The notes under the pieces are model-generated. The model was not told where the DNA came from. It was given only the letters and a program-made list of their open reading frames with translations, and searched no databases. Shown here in pieces: positions 52,666 to 59,982 of a DNA stretch of 64,000 nt. The DNA comes from Nocardia alba NBRC 108234 (GTDB lineage: Bacteria > Actinomycetota > Actinomycetes > Mycobacteriales > Mycobacteriaceae): NCBI RefSeq assembly GCF_001612665.1, contig NZ_BDAX01000002.1:434001-498000 (forward strand), in the 5' to 3' direction. Position numbers and translations under genes: made by a program. Position 1 is the stretch's first letter. Every line of letters begins with the position of its first letter.

Positions 52666-53880
52666 ATGTCAGCCGAACCGACCCCCGCGCCGGGCCCACT
52701 GCAGGGCCTGCGTGTCATCGAAATGGGCCAGCTGCTGGCGGGCCCGTTCTGCGGTCAACTGCTGGGCGATTTCGGGGCCGAAGTGATCAAACTGGAAGCA
52801 CCCGGGTCCGGAGATCCCATGCGACAGTGGGGTCGCGAGCAGGCCGACGGAGCATCGCTGTGGTGGCCGGTGGTCGCCCGCAACAAGAAATCGGTCACCT
52901 GCAACCTGCGCGACCCGCAGGGCCAACGCCTGGCCCGCGACCTGATCGCCGGAGCCGACATCGTGATCGAGAACTTCCGGCCGGGCACCATGGAACGCTG
53001 GGGCCTGGGCTATGACCAGCTGCGCGAGACGAACCCGGGCCTGATCATGGTTCGGGTCACCGGCTACGGGCAGACCGGGCCGTACGCGCCGCGTGCCGGG
53101 TACGGGTCCATCGGCGAGGCGATGGGCGGAATCCGTTACACCACCGGCGATCCCGCGCACCCGCCGGCGCGGACCGGCATCTCGATCGGCGATTCGCTGG
53201 CCGCGGTATTCGCCACGATCGGCACCCTGGCCGCGCTGCACCATCGCGACCGGACCGGCCATGGCCAGCTCGTCGACGCGGCCATCTACGAGGCGGTGCT
53301 GGCGATGATGGAATCGGTGCTGCCGGAGTGGGAGGTCACCGGCTACCAGCGCGAACGCACCGGTTCGGTGCTGCCCAATGTCGCGCCGAGCAATATCTAC
53401 CCCACCGCGGGCGGCGAGATGGTTCTCATCGCCGCCAATCAGGACACCGTCTTCGCCCGGCTGACCGAACTCATGGGCAGGCCCGAATTGTCTACCGACG
53501 CACGGTATGTCAACCACGTGGCGCGCGGCGCGCGGATGGACGAACTCGACGACCTCATCGCGGACTGGACCTCGGGACTCGAGGCCGATGTGCTGCTCGA
53601 ACGGCTGCACACGGGGGGTGTGCCCGCAGGCCGGATCTACACCGCGCGGGACATGTTCGCCGACCCGCACTTCGCGGCACGTGAGGCCATCGTCCGAGTC
53701 GCCCACCCGGTGCTGGGCGAGTTGCCCATGCAGAATGTCGCGCCCAAGCTCAGCGCGACGCCCGGTTCGATCCGCCACGCCGGACCGGCGCTCGGACAAC
53801 ACAATCAAGAAATCTACGGCGAGTTGCTCGGCTTGGACGCCGACAAGATCGCCGAACTCGTCCGCGCCGGAATCGCCTGA
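52666..53880 (+). CDS. CaiB/BaiF-type (class III) CoA transferase, second copy
   Basis: 404 residues. LRVIEMGQLLAGPFCGQLLGDFGAEVIKLEAPGSGDPMRQWG and NKKSVTCNLRDPQGQRLARDL are typical of the family; it shares many blocks with the protein at 48223 but is not a recent copy. Together with the divergent HMG-CoA lyase-like gene it suggests activation of a branched hydroxy-acid to a CoA ester followed by aldol cleavage. Runs into the amidase gene after nine bases. Confidence 0.88.
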   Translation: MSAEPTPAPGPLQGLRVIEMGQLLAGPFCGQLLGDFGAEVIKLEAPGSGDPMRQWGREQADGASLWWPVVARNKKSVTCNLRDPQGQRLARDLIAGADIVIENFRPGTMERWGLGYDQLRETNPGLIMVRVTGYGQTGPYAPRAGYGSIGEAMGGIRYTTGDPAHPPARTGISIGDSLAAVFATIGTLAALHHRDRTGHGQLVDAAIYEAVLAMMESVLPEWEVTGYQRERTGSVLPNVAPSNIYPTAGGEMVLIAANQDTVFARLTELMGRPELSTDARYVNHVARGARMDELDDLIADWTSGLEADVLLERLHTGGVPAGRIYTARDMFADPHFAAREAIVRVAHPVLGELPMQNVAPKLSATPGSIRHAGPALGQHNQEIYGELLGLDADKIAELVRAGIA

Positions 53881-53889
53881 GGACACCCG

Positions 53890-54507
53890 ATGAGAGATCT
53901 CCACGATGATGCCCGCGGCGCGGGCTACGGCAGACCACTGGGTGCCGGTCAGCGGCCCGCGGTGCTGGTGATCGACATCTGCGCCGCCTACCTCGACGAC
54001 GCCTCACCGCTGCGCGCCCCGGTGGAAGACGCGGTGCGCGCGACGATCACGGTGGTCGACCACGCCAGGGCGAACGGACATCCCGTGCTGTTCACCAGGG
54101 TCACCTACCGGCCGGGCACCTCCGAGGGCGGTCTGTTCCGCCGGAAGGTGCCCTCCCTCGCGGTCTTCGAGCAGGGCAATCCACTCGCCGACTTCCTGCC
54201 CGAACCCGCGCCACAGCCCGGGGAAACCGTGGTGTCCAAGCAGTATCCGAGCGCGTTCCACGGCACCGCGCTCGCCGCCAATCTCACCGCCGACGGCATC
54301 GACACCCTGATCATCACCGGGCTCACCACCAGCGGATGTGTCCGGGCCACCGCCACCGACGCCATGCAGCACGGGTTCCGGCCGATGGTGGTCGGGCAAG
54401 CGTGCGGCGACCGTGACCCGCGACTGCACGAAGCCAATCTGTTCGACCTGGACTCCAAATACGCCGACGTGATCTCGCTCGACGCCGCGCTGCGCCTACT
54501 GCCGTGA
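53890..54507 (+). CDS. Isochorismatase-like cysteine hydrolase (N-carbamoylsarcosine amidase/maleamate amidase type)
   Basis: 205 residues. The Asp-Lys-Cys triad is Asp29 in VLVIDICAAY, Lys117 in VVSKQYPSAF and Cys150 in GLTTSGCVRAT. This layout is closest to N-carbamoylsarcosine amidases and maleamate amidohydrolases rather than true isochorismatases. It should cleave an amide or carbamoyl group and release ammonia. The neighbouring Asp/Glu racemase family gene recalls the maleamate-maleate arrangement of nicotinate catabolism, but the match is not exact. Confidence 0.83.
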   Translation: MRDLHDDARGAGYGRPLGAGQRPAVLVIDICAAYLDDASPLRAPVEDAVRATITVVDHARANGHPVLFTRVTYRPGTSEGGLFRRKVPSLAVFEQGNPLADFLPEPAPQPGETVVSKQYPSAFHGTALAANLTADGIDTLIITGLTTSGCVRATATDAMQHGFRPMVVGQACGDRDPRLHEANLFDLDSKYADVISLDAALRLLP

Positions 54508-54528
54508 GCGGTGGGCTCAGTGCTCACG
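54503..54528. terminator. Inverted repeat between convergent genes
   Basis: Arms CGTGAGC (54503-54509) and GCTCACG (54522-54528) span the convergent stops of the amidase and racemase family genes. It could terminate both directions; the stem is short. Confidence 0.4.
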
Positions 54529-55260
54529 CAACAGCGTGCCCGCCCCGTCGATCCGGTCGTCGAAACCGTGCTCGCGCAGGGCATGCCACAGCGTCGCGGC
54601 GTTGATCGCCAGTACCGGTTTGCCGAGTTCGGCCTCCAGTTCGTCGGCCAGCCCGACGAAGGACAGGTTGGTTCCCACCTGGACAACGGCGTCCACGTCG
54701 GGTCGGTCCAGCTCGGCGACGACGGTGCGCAGCCGGTCGGGGTCGACCCGGGCGATGTCCATCGCCGTCGGGCAGCGCAGCCCGGTCACCTCGGCGACAT
54801 CGAACCCGGCCTCGGTGAAGAAGCGACCGACCTCCACATCGGCGACCGGCTGATACGGCGAGAACACCACGATGCGCCGACACCCGAGTTCGCGCAGCGC
54901 CGCTCGGCACGAACTCGCGCCGGTGGTGACGGGTAGCCCGGTCCGTTCGCGCAGCCTGCGCTCGAAATTCGCATTGCCCTCGATCCCGCCCCAGAACGTT
55001 TCGGCGGACATGCCCATGACCATGCGGTCCGGTTCGGCGGTCAGCACATCGCGCACCGCGGTGTCGATCGAGGCACGGATCTGGCCGAGCAGGTCGCGGA
55101 AGTCGTCGTCATCGCCCATCACCGGGTTCGGGATGTACATCGAACCGGCACGAAAACTGATGCCGGGCAGTGCTGCCCGCCAATAGTCGTGTTCGACGAC
55201 GGTATTCGTGCTCGGCACGATCACCCCGAAAACCGCACGGGCACCGACGATATTGGTCAT
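54517..55260 (-). CDS. Asp/Glu racemase superfamily protein (maleate isomerase/arylmalonate decarboxylase-like)
   Basis: 247 residues. N-terminal VFGVIVPSTNTVVEHDYW and IAINAATLWHAL-type C-terminal blocks identify the family. Maleate isomerase uses two cysteines, but at these places this protein has MGMSAETFWGG and VQVGTNLSF, with Ser and Gly instead of Cys. The chemistry may therefore differ from classical racemisation or isomerisation. The start overlaps the TetR stop (ATGA), so the two are one transcript and the TetR protein probably controls this gene. Confidence 0.75.
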   Translation of the reverse strand: MTNIVGARAVFGVIVPSTNTVVEHDYWRAALPGISFRAGSMYIPNPVMGDDDDFRDLLGQIRASIDTAVRDVLTAEPDRMVMGMSAETFWGGIEGNANFERRLRERTGLPVTTGASSCRAALRELGCRRIVVFSPYQPVADVEVGRFFTEAGFDVAEVTGLRCPTAMDIARVDPDRLRTVVAELDRPDVDAVVQVGTNLSFVGLADELEAELGKPVLAINAATLWHALREHGFDDRIDGAGTLLREH

Positions 55261-55826
55261 CTCACATTCCTCGCACTATCGATTCGATTCAGGACATCAG
55301 CGGCGGCGCGGTGCGCCCGATCCCGGTCGACCGCGCGATCGAGCAGCATGCTGTCGACGAGTAGCGGCGCGACGATTTCGGTTGCCGCCGACTCCGCCAC
55401 CTCCGGCGACGCCAGCCCGTCGAGCACGGTGCGAAACGGTCGCGTCAGATCGAGCACATACCGCCTGCGCAGCTCGACACACGTGGGATCACTCGCCGAG
55501 GCCGTGACCAGAGCGCTCAGGAACTCGGCAACCGGCTTGTCGCGCAAGCGATCACAGAGCAGGTCCACCTCGGCGTGCAGGTCCGTCACCGGGTCACCCG
55601 ACGGCGGCGCCGGCTCGAGCGGGGCCACCGCGATCAGCGCGGCCAGGAAGTCGCGCGGCGCGGGCCAGTGACGGTACACCGTGGAGCGGGCGACACCGGT
55701 GACCGCGTGTAGCCGCTGCGGCGTCAACGCGAGCGCGCCCTCGGCGAGCAGGAGCTCGAGCGCGGCGGTGAGCACCACGGCTTCGGTATCGGCGGCGGGC
55801 CCCGCGGGCCGTCCAGGTCGGGTCAC
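55257..55826 (-). CDS. TetR-family transcriptional regulator
   Basis: 189 residues. N-terminal helix-turn-helix is AALELLLAEGALALTPQRLHAVTGVARSTVYRHWPAPRDFL, with the normal TetR spacing, and a helical ligand domain follows. GTG start. Divergent from the bicupin gene, with CTACA-GTT-TGTAG between them as a possible operator, so it is likely to control itself, the racemase family gene and the bicupin gene. Confidence 0.85.
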   Translation of the reverse strand: MTRPGRPAGPAADTEAVVLTAALELLLAEGALALTPQRLHAVTGVARSTVYRHWPAPRDFLAALIAVAPLEPAPPSGDPVTDLHAEVDLLCDRLRDKPVAEFLSALVTASASDPTCVELRRRYVLDLTRPFRTVLDGLASPEVAESAATEIVAPLLVDSMLLDRAVDRDRAHRAAADVLNRIDSARNVR

Positions 55827-55865
55827 AGAATTTACGATACATCTTGTCGTGGAAATATATAACCA

Positions 55866-55878
55866 CTACAGTTTGTAG
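55866..55878. promoter_or_regulatory. Possible TetR operator
   Basis: CTACA-GTT-TGTAG, a dyad in the AT-rich 81-base divergent promoter between the TetR gene and the bicupin gene. TetR proteins commonly bind such elements over their own promoter. Confidence 0.45.
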
Positions 55879-55907
55879 CGTAATTCTCACTCCCGCGAGG
55901 AGGACCC

Positions 55908-56801
55908 ATGCGTCCACATGTAGAACTCATCGACGACCGCGACCTGATCACCCATCCGTCCGAATTCCCGCACGCCACCGGCACCGCCGAACAGCGTCAC
56001 CTCAGCTACGACGAGGAGGACGGATCCGCCTCTCTCAAAGTCACTTTCACCAGCGACTGGTCGCGACCGGCCGGCGTGCACGTGGCCGAGACCGAATGGT
56101 TCGTGCTGTCCGGCCGGGTCGATATCGGCGACGCCACCCTCGGCCCGTCCGGATTCTGGATGGCGCCCACCGGGGTACTGACCCCCGCGATCACCGTGAC
56201 CGCGGGCACCGAGATCCTGCTGTTCCGCGAACGCGGAGACTGGCATTTCGAACCGGCCGACGCCGACCGCGACTTCGTCCGACCCGACCAGAAGCTGGTG
56301 GTGCTCGACGGTGCCGCGATGCCGTGGATCGACGTGAAGGACGGCAGCCCGATGCGTTTCGATCTGGGCGGCACGCCCGTGCCCGGCCTGTACATCAAAC
56401 TGCTGCACCGTGACGAGAAGACCGGCTTCTACACGCGCCTGATCAAAGCCAAGCCCGGCTGGCGTGAGGAACCACTGGCCCACCATCCGTGTTCGGAGGA
56501 GGCCTACTGTCTCGACGGCGGATTCGACTACAACTTCGGCAAGATGTGGCCCGGCACCTACTTCTGGCGGCCGCCCTTCATCCGCCACGGCGACTTCACC
56601 GCCGACGCCGAACAGGGCTGCACCTGGTTGGTCCGCTCCGACGCCGATCTGGTCGACTGGTACACCGACAACGCGAAAGTCGTGATGACCGGCGACGCCA
56701 CCAACTGGGGCGACGATTATCCGAACACGTTGCCGCCCAGATTCATTCAGCCGGTGCGGTCCCGGACCATCGGCGCCTGGGACGATCCCACGCACCAGTG
56801 A
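55908..56801 (+). CDS. Bicupin (DUF4437-like) protein
   Basis: 297 residues with two cupin-like halves: VHVAETEWFVLSGRVDIGDATLGPSGFWMAPTGV in the first and a second with EEPLAHHPCSEEAYCLDGGFDYNFGKMWPGTYFWRPPFIRHGDF. His and Glu residues in each half could bind a metal. It may be a dioxygenase or isomerase on a small acid, or a metabolite-binding protein. Divergent from the TetR gene and followed by a bidirectional terminator. Confidence 0.68.
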   Translation: MRPHVELIDDRDLITHPSEFPHATGTAEQRHLSYDEEDGSASLKVTFTSDWSRPAGVHVAETEWFVLSGRVDIGDATLGPSGFWMAPTGVLTPAITVTAGTEILLFRERGDWHFEPADADRDFVRPDQKLVVLDGAAMPWIDVKDGSPMRFDLGGTPVPGLYIKLLHRDEKTGFYTRLIKAKPGWREEPLAHHPCSEEAYCLDGGFDYNFGKMWPGTYFWRPPFIRHGDFTADAEQGCTWLVRSDADLVDWYTDNAKVVMTGDATNWGDDYPNTLPPRFIQPVRSRTIGAWDDPTHQ

Positions 56802-56806
56802 CGAGC

Positions 56807-56840
56807 GGTACCCGCGTAGCGGCGTCGCCACGCGGGTACC
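56807..56840. terminator. Bidirectional terminator hairpin
   Basis: Arms GGTACCCGCGT (56807-56817) and ACGCGGGTACC (56830-56840) form a perfect 11-bp stem between the convergent bicupin and esterase genes. Confidence 0.75.
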
Positions 56841-56846
56841 CACCGG

Positions 56847-57728
56847 TCAGCGCACGCGCACTTCGACCGCGGGGTCGGACACCGTCAGTGTGTGCGCGAC
56901 CTCGGCATCGCCGAGTTGGGCCAGGAACCAGCACGCGATCCAGTGCGCCACTGTGGCCACGGTCCGCTCGCGGGGTACGGTCTGCGCCCGTGGGTCCGGG
57001 GTCGCGCCCGCTGGGTTGTCGATGTCGGTGATCCCGAAGTGGTTGGCGCCCAGCACCGTCACGAACATCGCCGAGGGCGCGCCGGTCAGCTTGTCGTAGC
57101 TGGCCAGCGCTTCATCGGGCTCACTGATGCCGTCGGCACTGCCGTTGACGTACATCACCGGAATACCGGCGACCGCGACCTGGTCGATGATCGGGCCGAT
57201 GGTGGTGTTGAGCCCGAACCCGGCGACGGCGACGAGTTCGGCCGGATGCGGCAGCGGCGGACCGAAGCAGAACGGAATCTGACATCGGTCGGCGGCCGCG
57301 TAGAGCGCGGTCGCCGCCCCGTAGGAGTGCCCGGCGACGACCAGGCGGCCGGGATCGAGGATCGATGCGAGCGCGGAATCGCCGCGCGTGACCGTTTCCC
57401 TGGCCCAGCCGAGCGTCGCGCCGAGCGCGTGCTCACTGGGCAACCGGTAGCCGGGGAGGATGTAGTGGTCGGGCACCACCACCACGAACCCGAATCGCGC
57501 TACCGCGGTGGCGAATTCGCTGTAGTTGGCGCGATCGACGTTGGCGCCGGGCAGGAACAGGGCGACCGGGAGACGCCGGTCGCGATGGACCGGATACCAG
57601 ATGCTGGCGTCGTCGCCGGCGATCGTGGCCGCTTCGGTCCGGACACCGTCGTCCGCGTCGGCCGCGGCGGTAGCGGCCGGAGACCAGAGCAAGAGCAGGG
57701 ACAGGGCGGTTGTCAGCACGGTGCGCAT
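56847..57728 (-). CDS. Secreted alpha/beta hydrolase (PET hydrolase/PAF-acetylhydrolase-like)
   Basis: 293 residues. A hydrophobic signal peptide ends in ATAAADA, so the enzyme is exported. The nucleophile is Ser135 in GHSYGAAT, with FLPGANVDRANYSEFATAVARFGFVVVVPDHY upstream forming the usual fold and oxyanion region. Relatives hydrolyse esters or lactones. Its promoter carries a full GAAAC-N3-GTTTC-N7-GAAAC operator, so it may belong to the IclR regulon. Confidence 0.78.
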   Translation of the reverse strand: MRTVLTTALSLLLLWSPAATAAADADDGVRTEAATIAGDDASIWYPVHRDRRLPVALFLPGANVDRANYSEFATAVARFGFVVVVPDHYILPGYRLPSEHALGATLGWARETVTRGDSALASILDPGRLVVAGHSYGAATALYAAADRCQIPFCFGPPLPHPAELVAVAGFGLNTTIGPIIDQVAVAGIPVMYVNGSADGISEPDEALASYDKLTGAPSAMFVTVLGANHFGITDIDNPAGATPDPRAQTVPRERTVATVAHWIACWFLAQLGDAEVAHTLTVSDPAVEVRVR

Positions 57729-57736
57729 GACACCCC

Positions 57737-57761
57737 GTTTCGATTGTGGAAACAGTGTTTC
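57737..57761. promoter_or_regulatory. IclR-type operator, esterase side
   Basis: GTTTC-N7-GAAAC-N3-GTTTC, that is GAAAC-N3-GTTTC-N7-GAAAC read on the minus strand. It lies 9 bases upstream of the esterase ATG in a 95-base divergent promoter. Confidence 0.65.
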
Positions 57762-57790
57762 GATGTGAGACTGAGCGAAGTCTATACTCC

Positions 57791-57815
57791 GAAACAGCGT
57801 TTCGCAGAAGGGAAC
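57791..57815. promoter_or_regulatory. IclR-type operator, membrane-protein side
   Basis: GAAAC-N3-GTTTC-N7-GGAAC, the same 25-base architecture with one mismatch in the last half-site, ending 8 bases before the membrane protein ATG. Confidence 0.6.
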
Positions 57816-57823
57816 GATTGTTC

Positions 57824-58531
57824 ATGGGCGCACATCCGCACGGCTGGTGGATCCTGCTCCACCTGCTGCTGTTCGTGTTCTGGCTGGGCGGGGACCTCGG
57901 CGTCTTCTATTCCAGCCGGTTCGTCATCGACCCGGCGCGCCCGCCCGCGGCACGCGCCGCCGCGCTCGGCATCATGAGCGGACTGGATCTGGCACCGAAG
58001 ATCTGCCTGGTGTTGTTCCTGCCCAGCGGGATCACCCTGATGGCGCTGGAACCACACGGCGCGCGCGCCTTCGGCATCGACCTGTTTCCCTGGTGGTCGG
58101 TCGCACTCGTGTGGGTGATCGCGGCGATCTGGCTGGCGCTCACGATCCACGCCCACCGCACCCACGGCCGGGTCCGCGCGACCTATCTCGGCGACCTGGT
58201 CCTGCGCGTCACCGTGCTGGTCGGGATGGCCGCTGCCGGGATCTACACCCTGATCGTGGCCGAGCCATTCGGCGTCACCACCGATCCGAAGTGGCTCGGC
58301 GCCAAGATCTCGCTCTACAGCCTGGCCGTCGCGGCCGGGCTCGGCATTCGAATGACCTTGCGCCCGTTCGGTTCCGCTTTCGCGGCACTACAGACCGAGG
58401 GCTCCACCCCGGCCATCGAACACATCATCAAACGTAGCGTCGACGGCTGTCTGCCCTATGTGTGGACGATCTGGGGCAGCGTGCTCGCCGCCGCCGCGCT
58501 CGGCGTCTTCAAGCCGGGGGCGGACCTGTGA
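57824..58531 (+). CDS. CopD-like/hypothetical integral membrane protein
   Basis: 235 residues with six hydrophobic segments, beginning WILLHLLLFVFWLGGDLGVFY. A conserved His in helix 1, an Arg/Pro-rich loop and His residues in TIHAHRTHGR suggest possible metal or heme contacts, as in CopD or cytochrome b561-type membrane proteins, but this is weak. The ATG at 57824 is chosen because the first helix follows directly. Convergent with the IclR gene. Confidence 0.6.
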   Translation: MGAHPHGWWILLHLLLFVFWLGGDLGVFYSSRFVIDPARPPAARAAALGIMSGLDLAPKICLVLFLPSGITLMALEPHGARAFGIDLFPWWSVALVWVIAAIWLALTIHAHRTHGRVRATYLGDLVLRVTVLVGMAAAGIYTLIVAEPFGVTTDPKWLGAKISLYSLAVAAGLGIRMTLRPFGSAFAALQTEGSTPAIEHIIKRSVDGCLPYVWTIWGSVLAAAALGVFKPGADL

Positions 58532-58533
58532 AC

Positions 58534-59319
58534 TCAGCCGCTGTAGCCGAGTTGCGCCGACACCGCGTTCGCCGCCTTCTGTAGCAGCGGCACGCAGTCG
58601 AGCATGTGCGGCTCGAACCGGGGCAGCGGACCACAGGCACTGATCGCGGCCACTACCCCGCCGTCGTGGTCGAGCACCGGCGCGGCCACCGAGGCCGCGC
58701 CGATCTGCCGCTCGCCACGCGAGATGGCAAAGCCCCGCTTGCGGATCTCGGCGAGTTCGGCGCGCAACGTGCGCGGGGTGGTGATGGTCGCGTCGGTGAA
58801 CGGAGTGAGCTCATGCCGGTCGAGGTACTCGTCGATCTCCTCGGCGCGCAGGAACGCCAGGATCGCCTTGGACGAGCTGCCCGCATGCAACGGATACGGC
58901 ACCCCCAGCGCGACTTCCATCCGAAGTTCCTGGTCGGGCACCACCTGGTCGACATACATGCGCGTATCGCCACGCCGGATCGACAGCGTCGCGGTCTCGC
59001 CCGCCACCGCGGCCAGCCGTCGCAGTTCGGGCGCCGCTATCACCCGCAGGTCGGTGCGCGCGAGGTAGGCGCGCCCGAGCGCGATGGCGGCATGCCCGAG
59101 CGCGTAACGCCGGGTGACCGGCTCCACGGTGATCAGCTCGCGATTGCGCAGCGCGGTGAGAATCCGGTGCACCGCGGCTTTGGTGAGACCGAGCTCGTTG
59201 GCGATCTCGGTGACGCCCAGATCCGGCCGACCGGTCCGGCCGAACAACAGCAGAACGTCCATGGCACGTTCGACGGCGGCGATGGAGCGGCTCTGGCTCT
59301 CGGTCTCTACGTCCGACAC
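58534..59319 (-). CDS. IclR-family transcriptional regulator of the catabolic island
   Basis: 261 residues. The N-terminal wHTH is IAAVERAMDVLLLFG followed by LGVTEIANELGLTKAAVHRILTAL. The effector domain has TATLSIRRGDTRMYVDQVVPDQELRMEV, the SSSKAILAFL block and a late SVAAPVLDHDGGVVAAISACG. Operator-like GAAAC/GTTTC repeats lie upstream of itself, the divergent oxidation operon, the esterase/membrane protein pair and the first CoA transferase. It is thus a candidate for the local regulator. Confidence 0.88.
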   Translation of the reverse strand: MSDVETESQSRSIAAVERAMDVLLLFGRTGRPDLGVTEIANELGLTKAAVHRILTALRNRELITVEPVTRRYALGHAAIALGRAYLARTDLRVIAAPELRRLAAVAGETATLSIRRGDTRMYVDQVVPDQELRMEVALGVPYPLHAGSSSKAILAFLRAEEIDEYLDRHELTPFTDATITTPRTLRAELAEIRKRGFAISRGERQIGAASVAAPVLDHDGGVVAAISACGPLPRFEPHMLDCVPLLQKAANAVSAQLGYSG

Positions 59320-59340
59320 CCTCCCAGCTTAGGCCACAAG

Positions 59341-59357
59341 ATTTCCCGATGGGAAAC
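59341..59357. promoter_or_regulatory. IclR-type operator, autoregulatory side
   Basis: ATTTC-N7-GAAAC on the plus strand (GTTTC-N7-GAAAT on the minus), 22 bases upstream of the IclR ATG. One half-site differs by one base from the repeat core. Confidence 0.55.
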
Positions 59358-59461
59358 GCCGTGCCGTGCGCCGGGAGTCGACACGCCGTTATCAACGACC
59401 CACCGCGCCGCAGCACCATGCTCAGCGGTTGCCGCAAGCACCGCAGTTCGTTACCCTGTGC

Positions 59462-59486
59462 GTAACAGCGTTTCCCCTATCGAAAC
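59462..59486. promoter_or_regulatory. IclR-type operator before the oxidation operon
   Basis: GTAAC-N3-GTTTC-N7-GAAAC, the full 25-base architecture with one mismatch in the first half-site. It ends just before the GGAGG ribosome site of the flavin reductase gene, so binding would block transcription. Confidence 0.65.
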
Positions 59487-59496
59487 GGAGGTCGCT

Positions 59497-59982
59497 GTGG
59501 GACTCCCTGATCTGCGCACGGCGCTCGCCCAGTGGGCAACCGGGGTCGTCGTCGTCACCACCGTCCGCGAAGACGGCACCCGCCACGGCATGACCGCGAG
59601 CTCCTTCACCAGTGTGGCCCTGGATCCACCGCTCGTCTCGGTGTGCCTGGCCTCGGCGGGCACAACCTGCCGGTCGGTCCGACGCAGCGGGACCTTCGCG
59701 GTCAATGTGCTCGCCTACGACCAACGCGATATCGGCGGGCGCTTCGCGGGCATGAATAGCTCTGCCGAAGACCGCTTCGCCCTGGGCAATTGGCTCACCA
59801 CAGGAAACGGGGCGACAGTCCTCGACGACGCGGTGGCCTGGCTGGACTGCGCGGTGACCGGATACCACCTGGCTGGTGATCACACCATCGTGCTCGGCCG
59901 GGTCCGCGCCGCGGCGACACCACGGGCCGCTGCCCCACTCATCTACCACGACCGCACCTACTACGAGGGGATTGCCCGATGA
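59497..59982 (+). CDS. Flavin reductase (HpaC/NADH:FMN oxidoreductase-like)
   Basis: 161 residues from GTG after GGAGG. The family pattern is LRTALAQWATGVVVVTT, HGMTASSFTSVALDPPLVSVCL, TFAVNVLAYDQRDI and a late GDHTIVLGRV. Such enzymes give reduced FMN or FAD to a two-component monooxygenase. The downstream acyl-CoA dehydrogenase-fold protein is the likely partner. The stop overlaps the next start (ATGA). Confidence 0.87.
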   Translation: MGLPDLRTALAQWATGVVVVTTVREDGTRHGMTASSFTSVALDPPLVSVCLASAGTTCRSVRRSGTFAVNVLAYDQRDIGGRFAGMNSSAEDRFALGNWLTTGNGATVLDDAVAWLDCAVTGYHLAGDHTIVLGRVRAAATPRAAAPLIYHDRTYYEGIAR

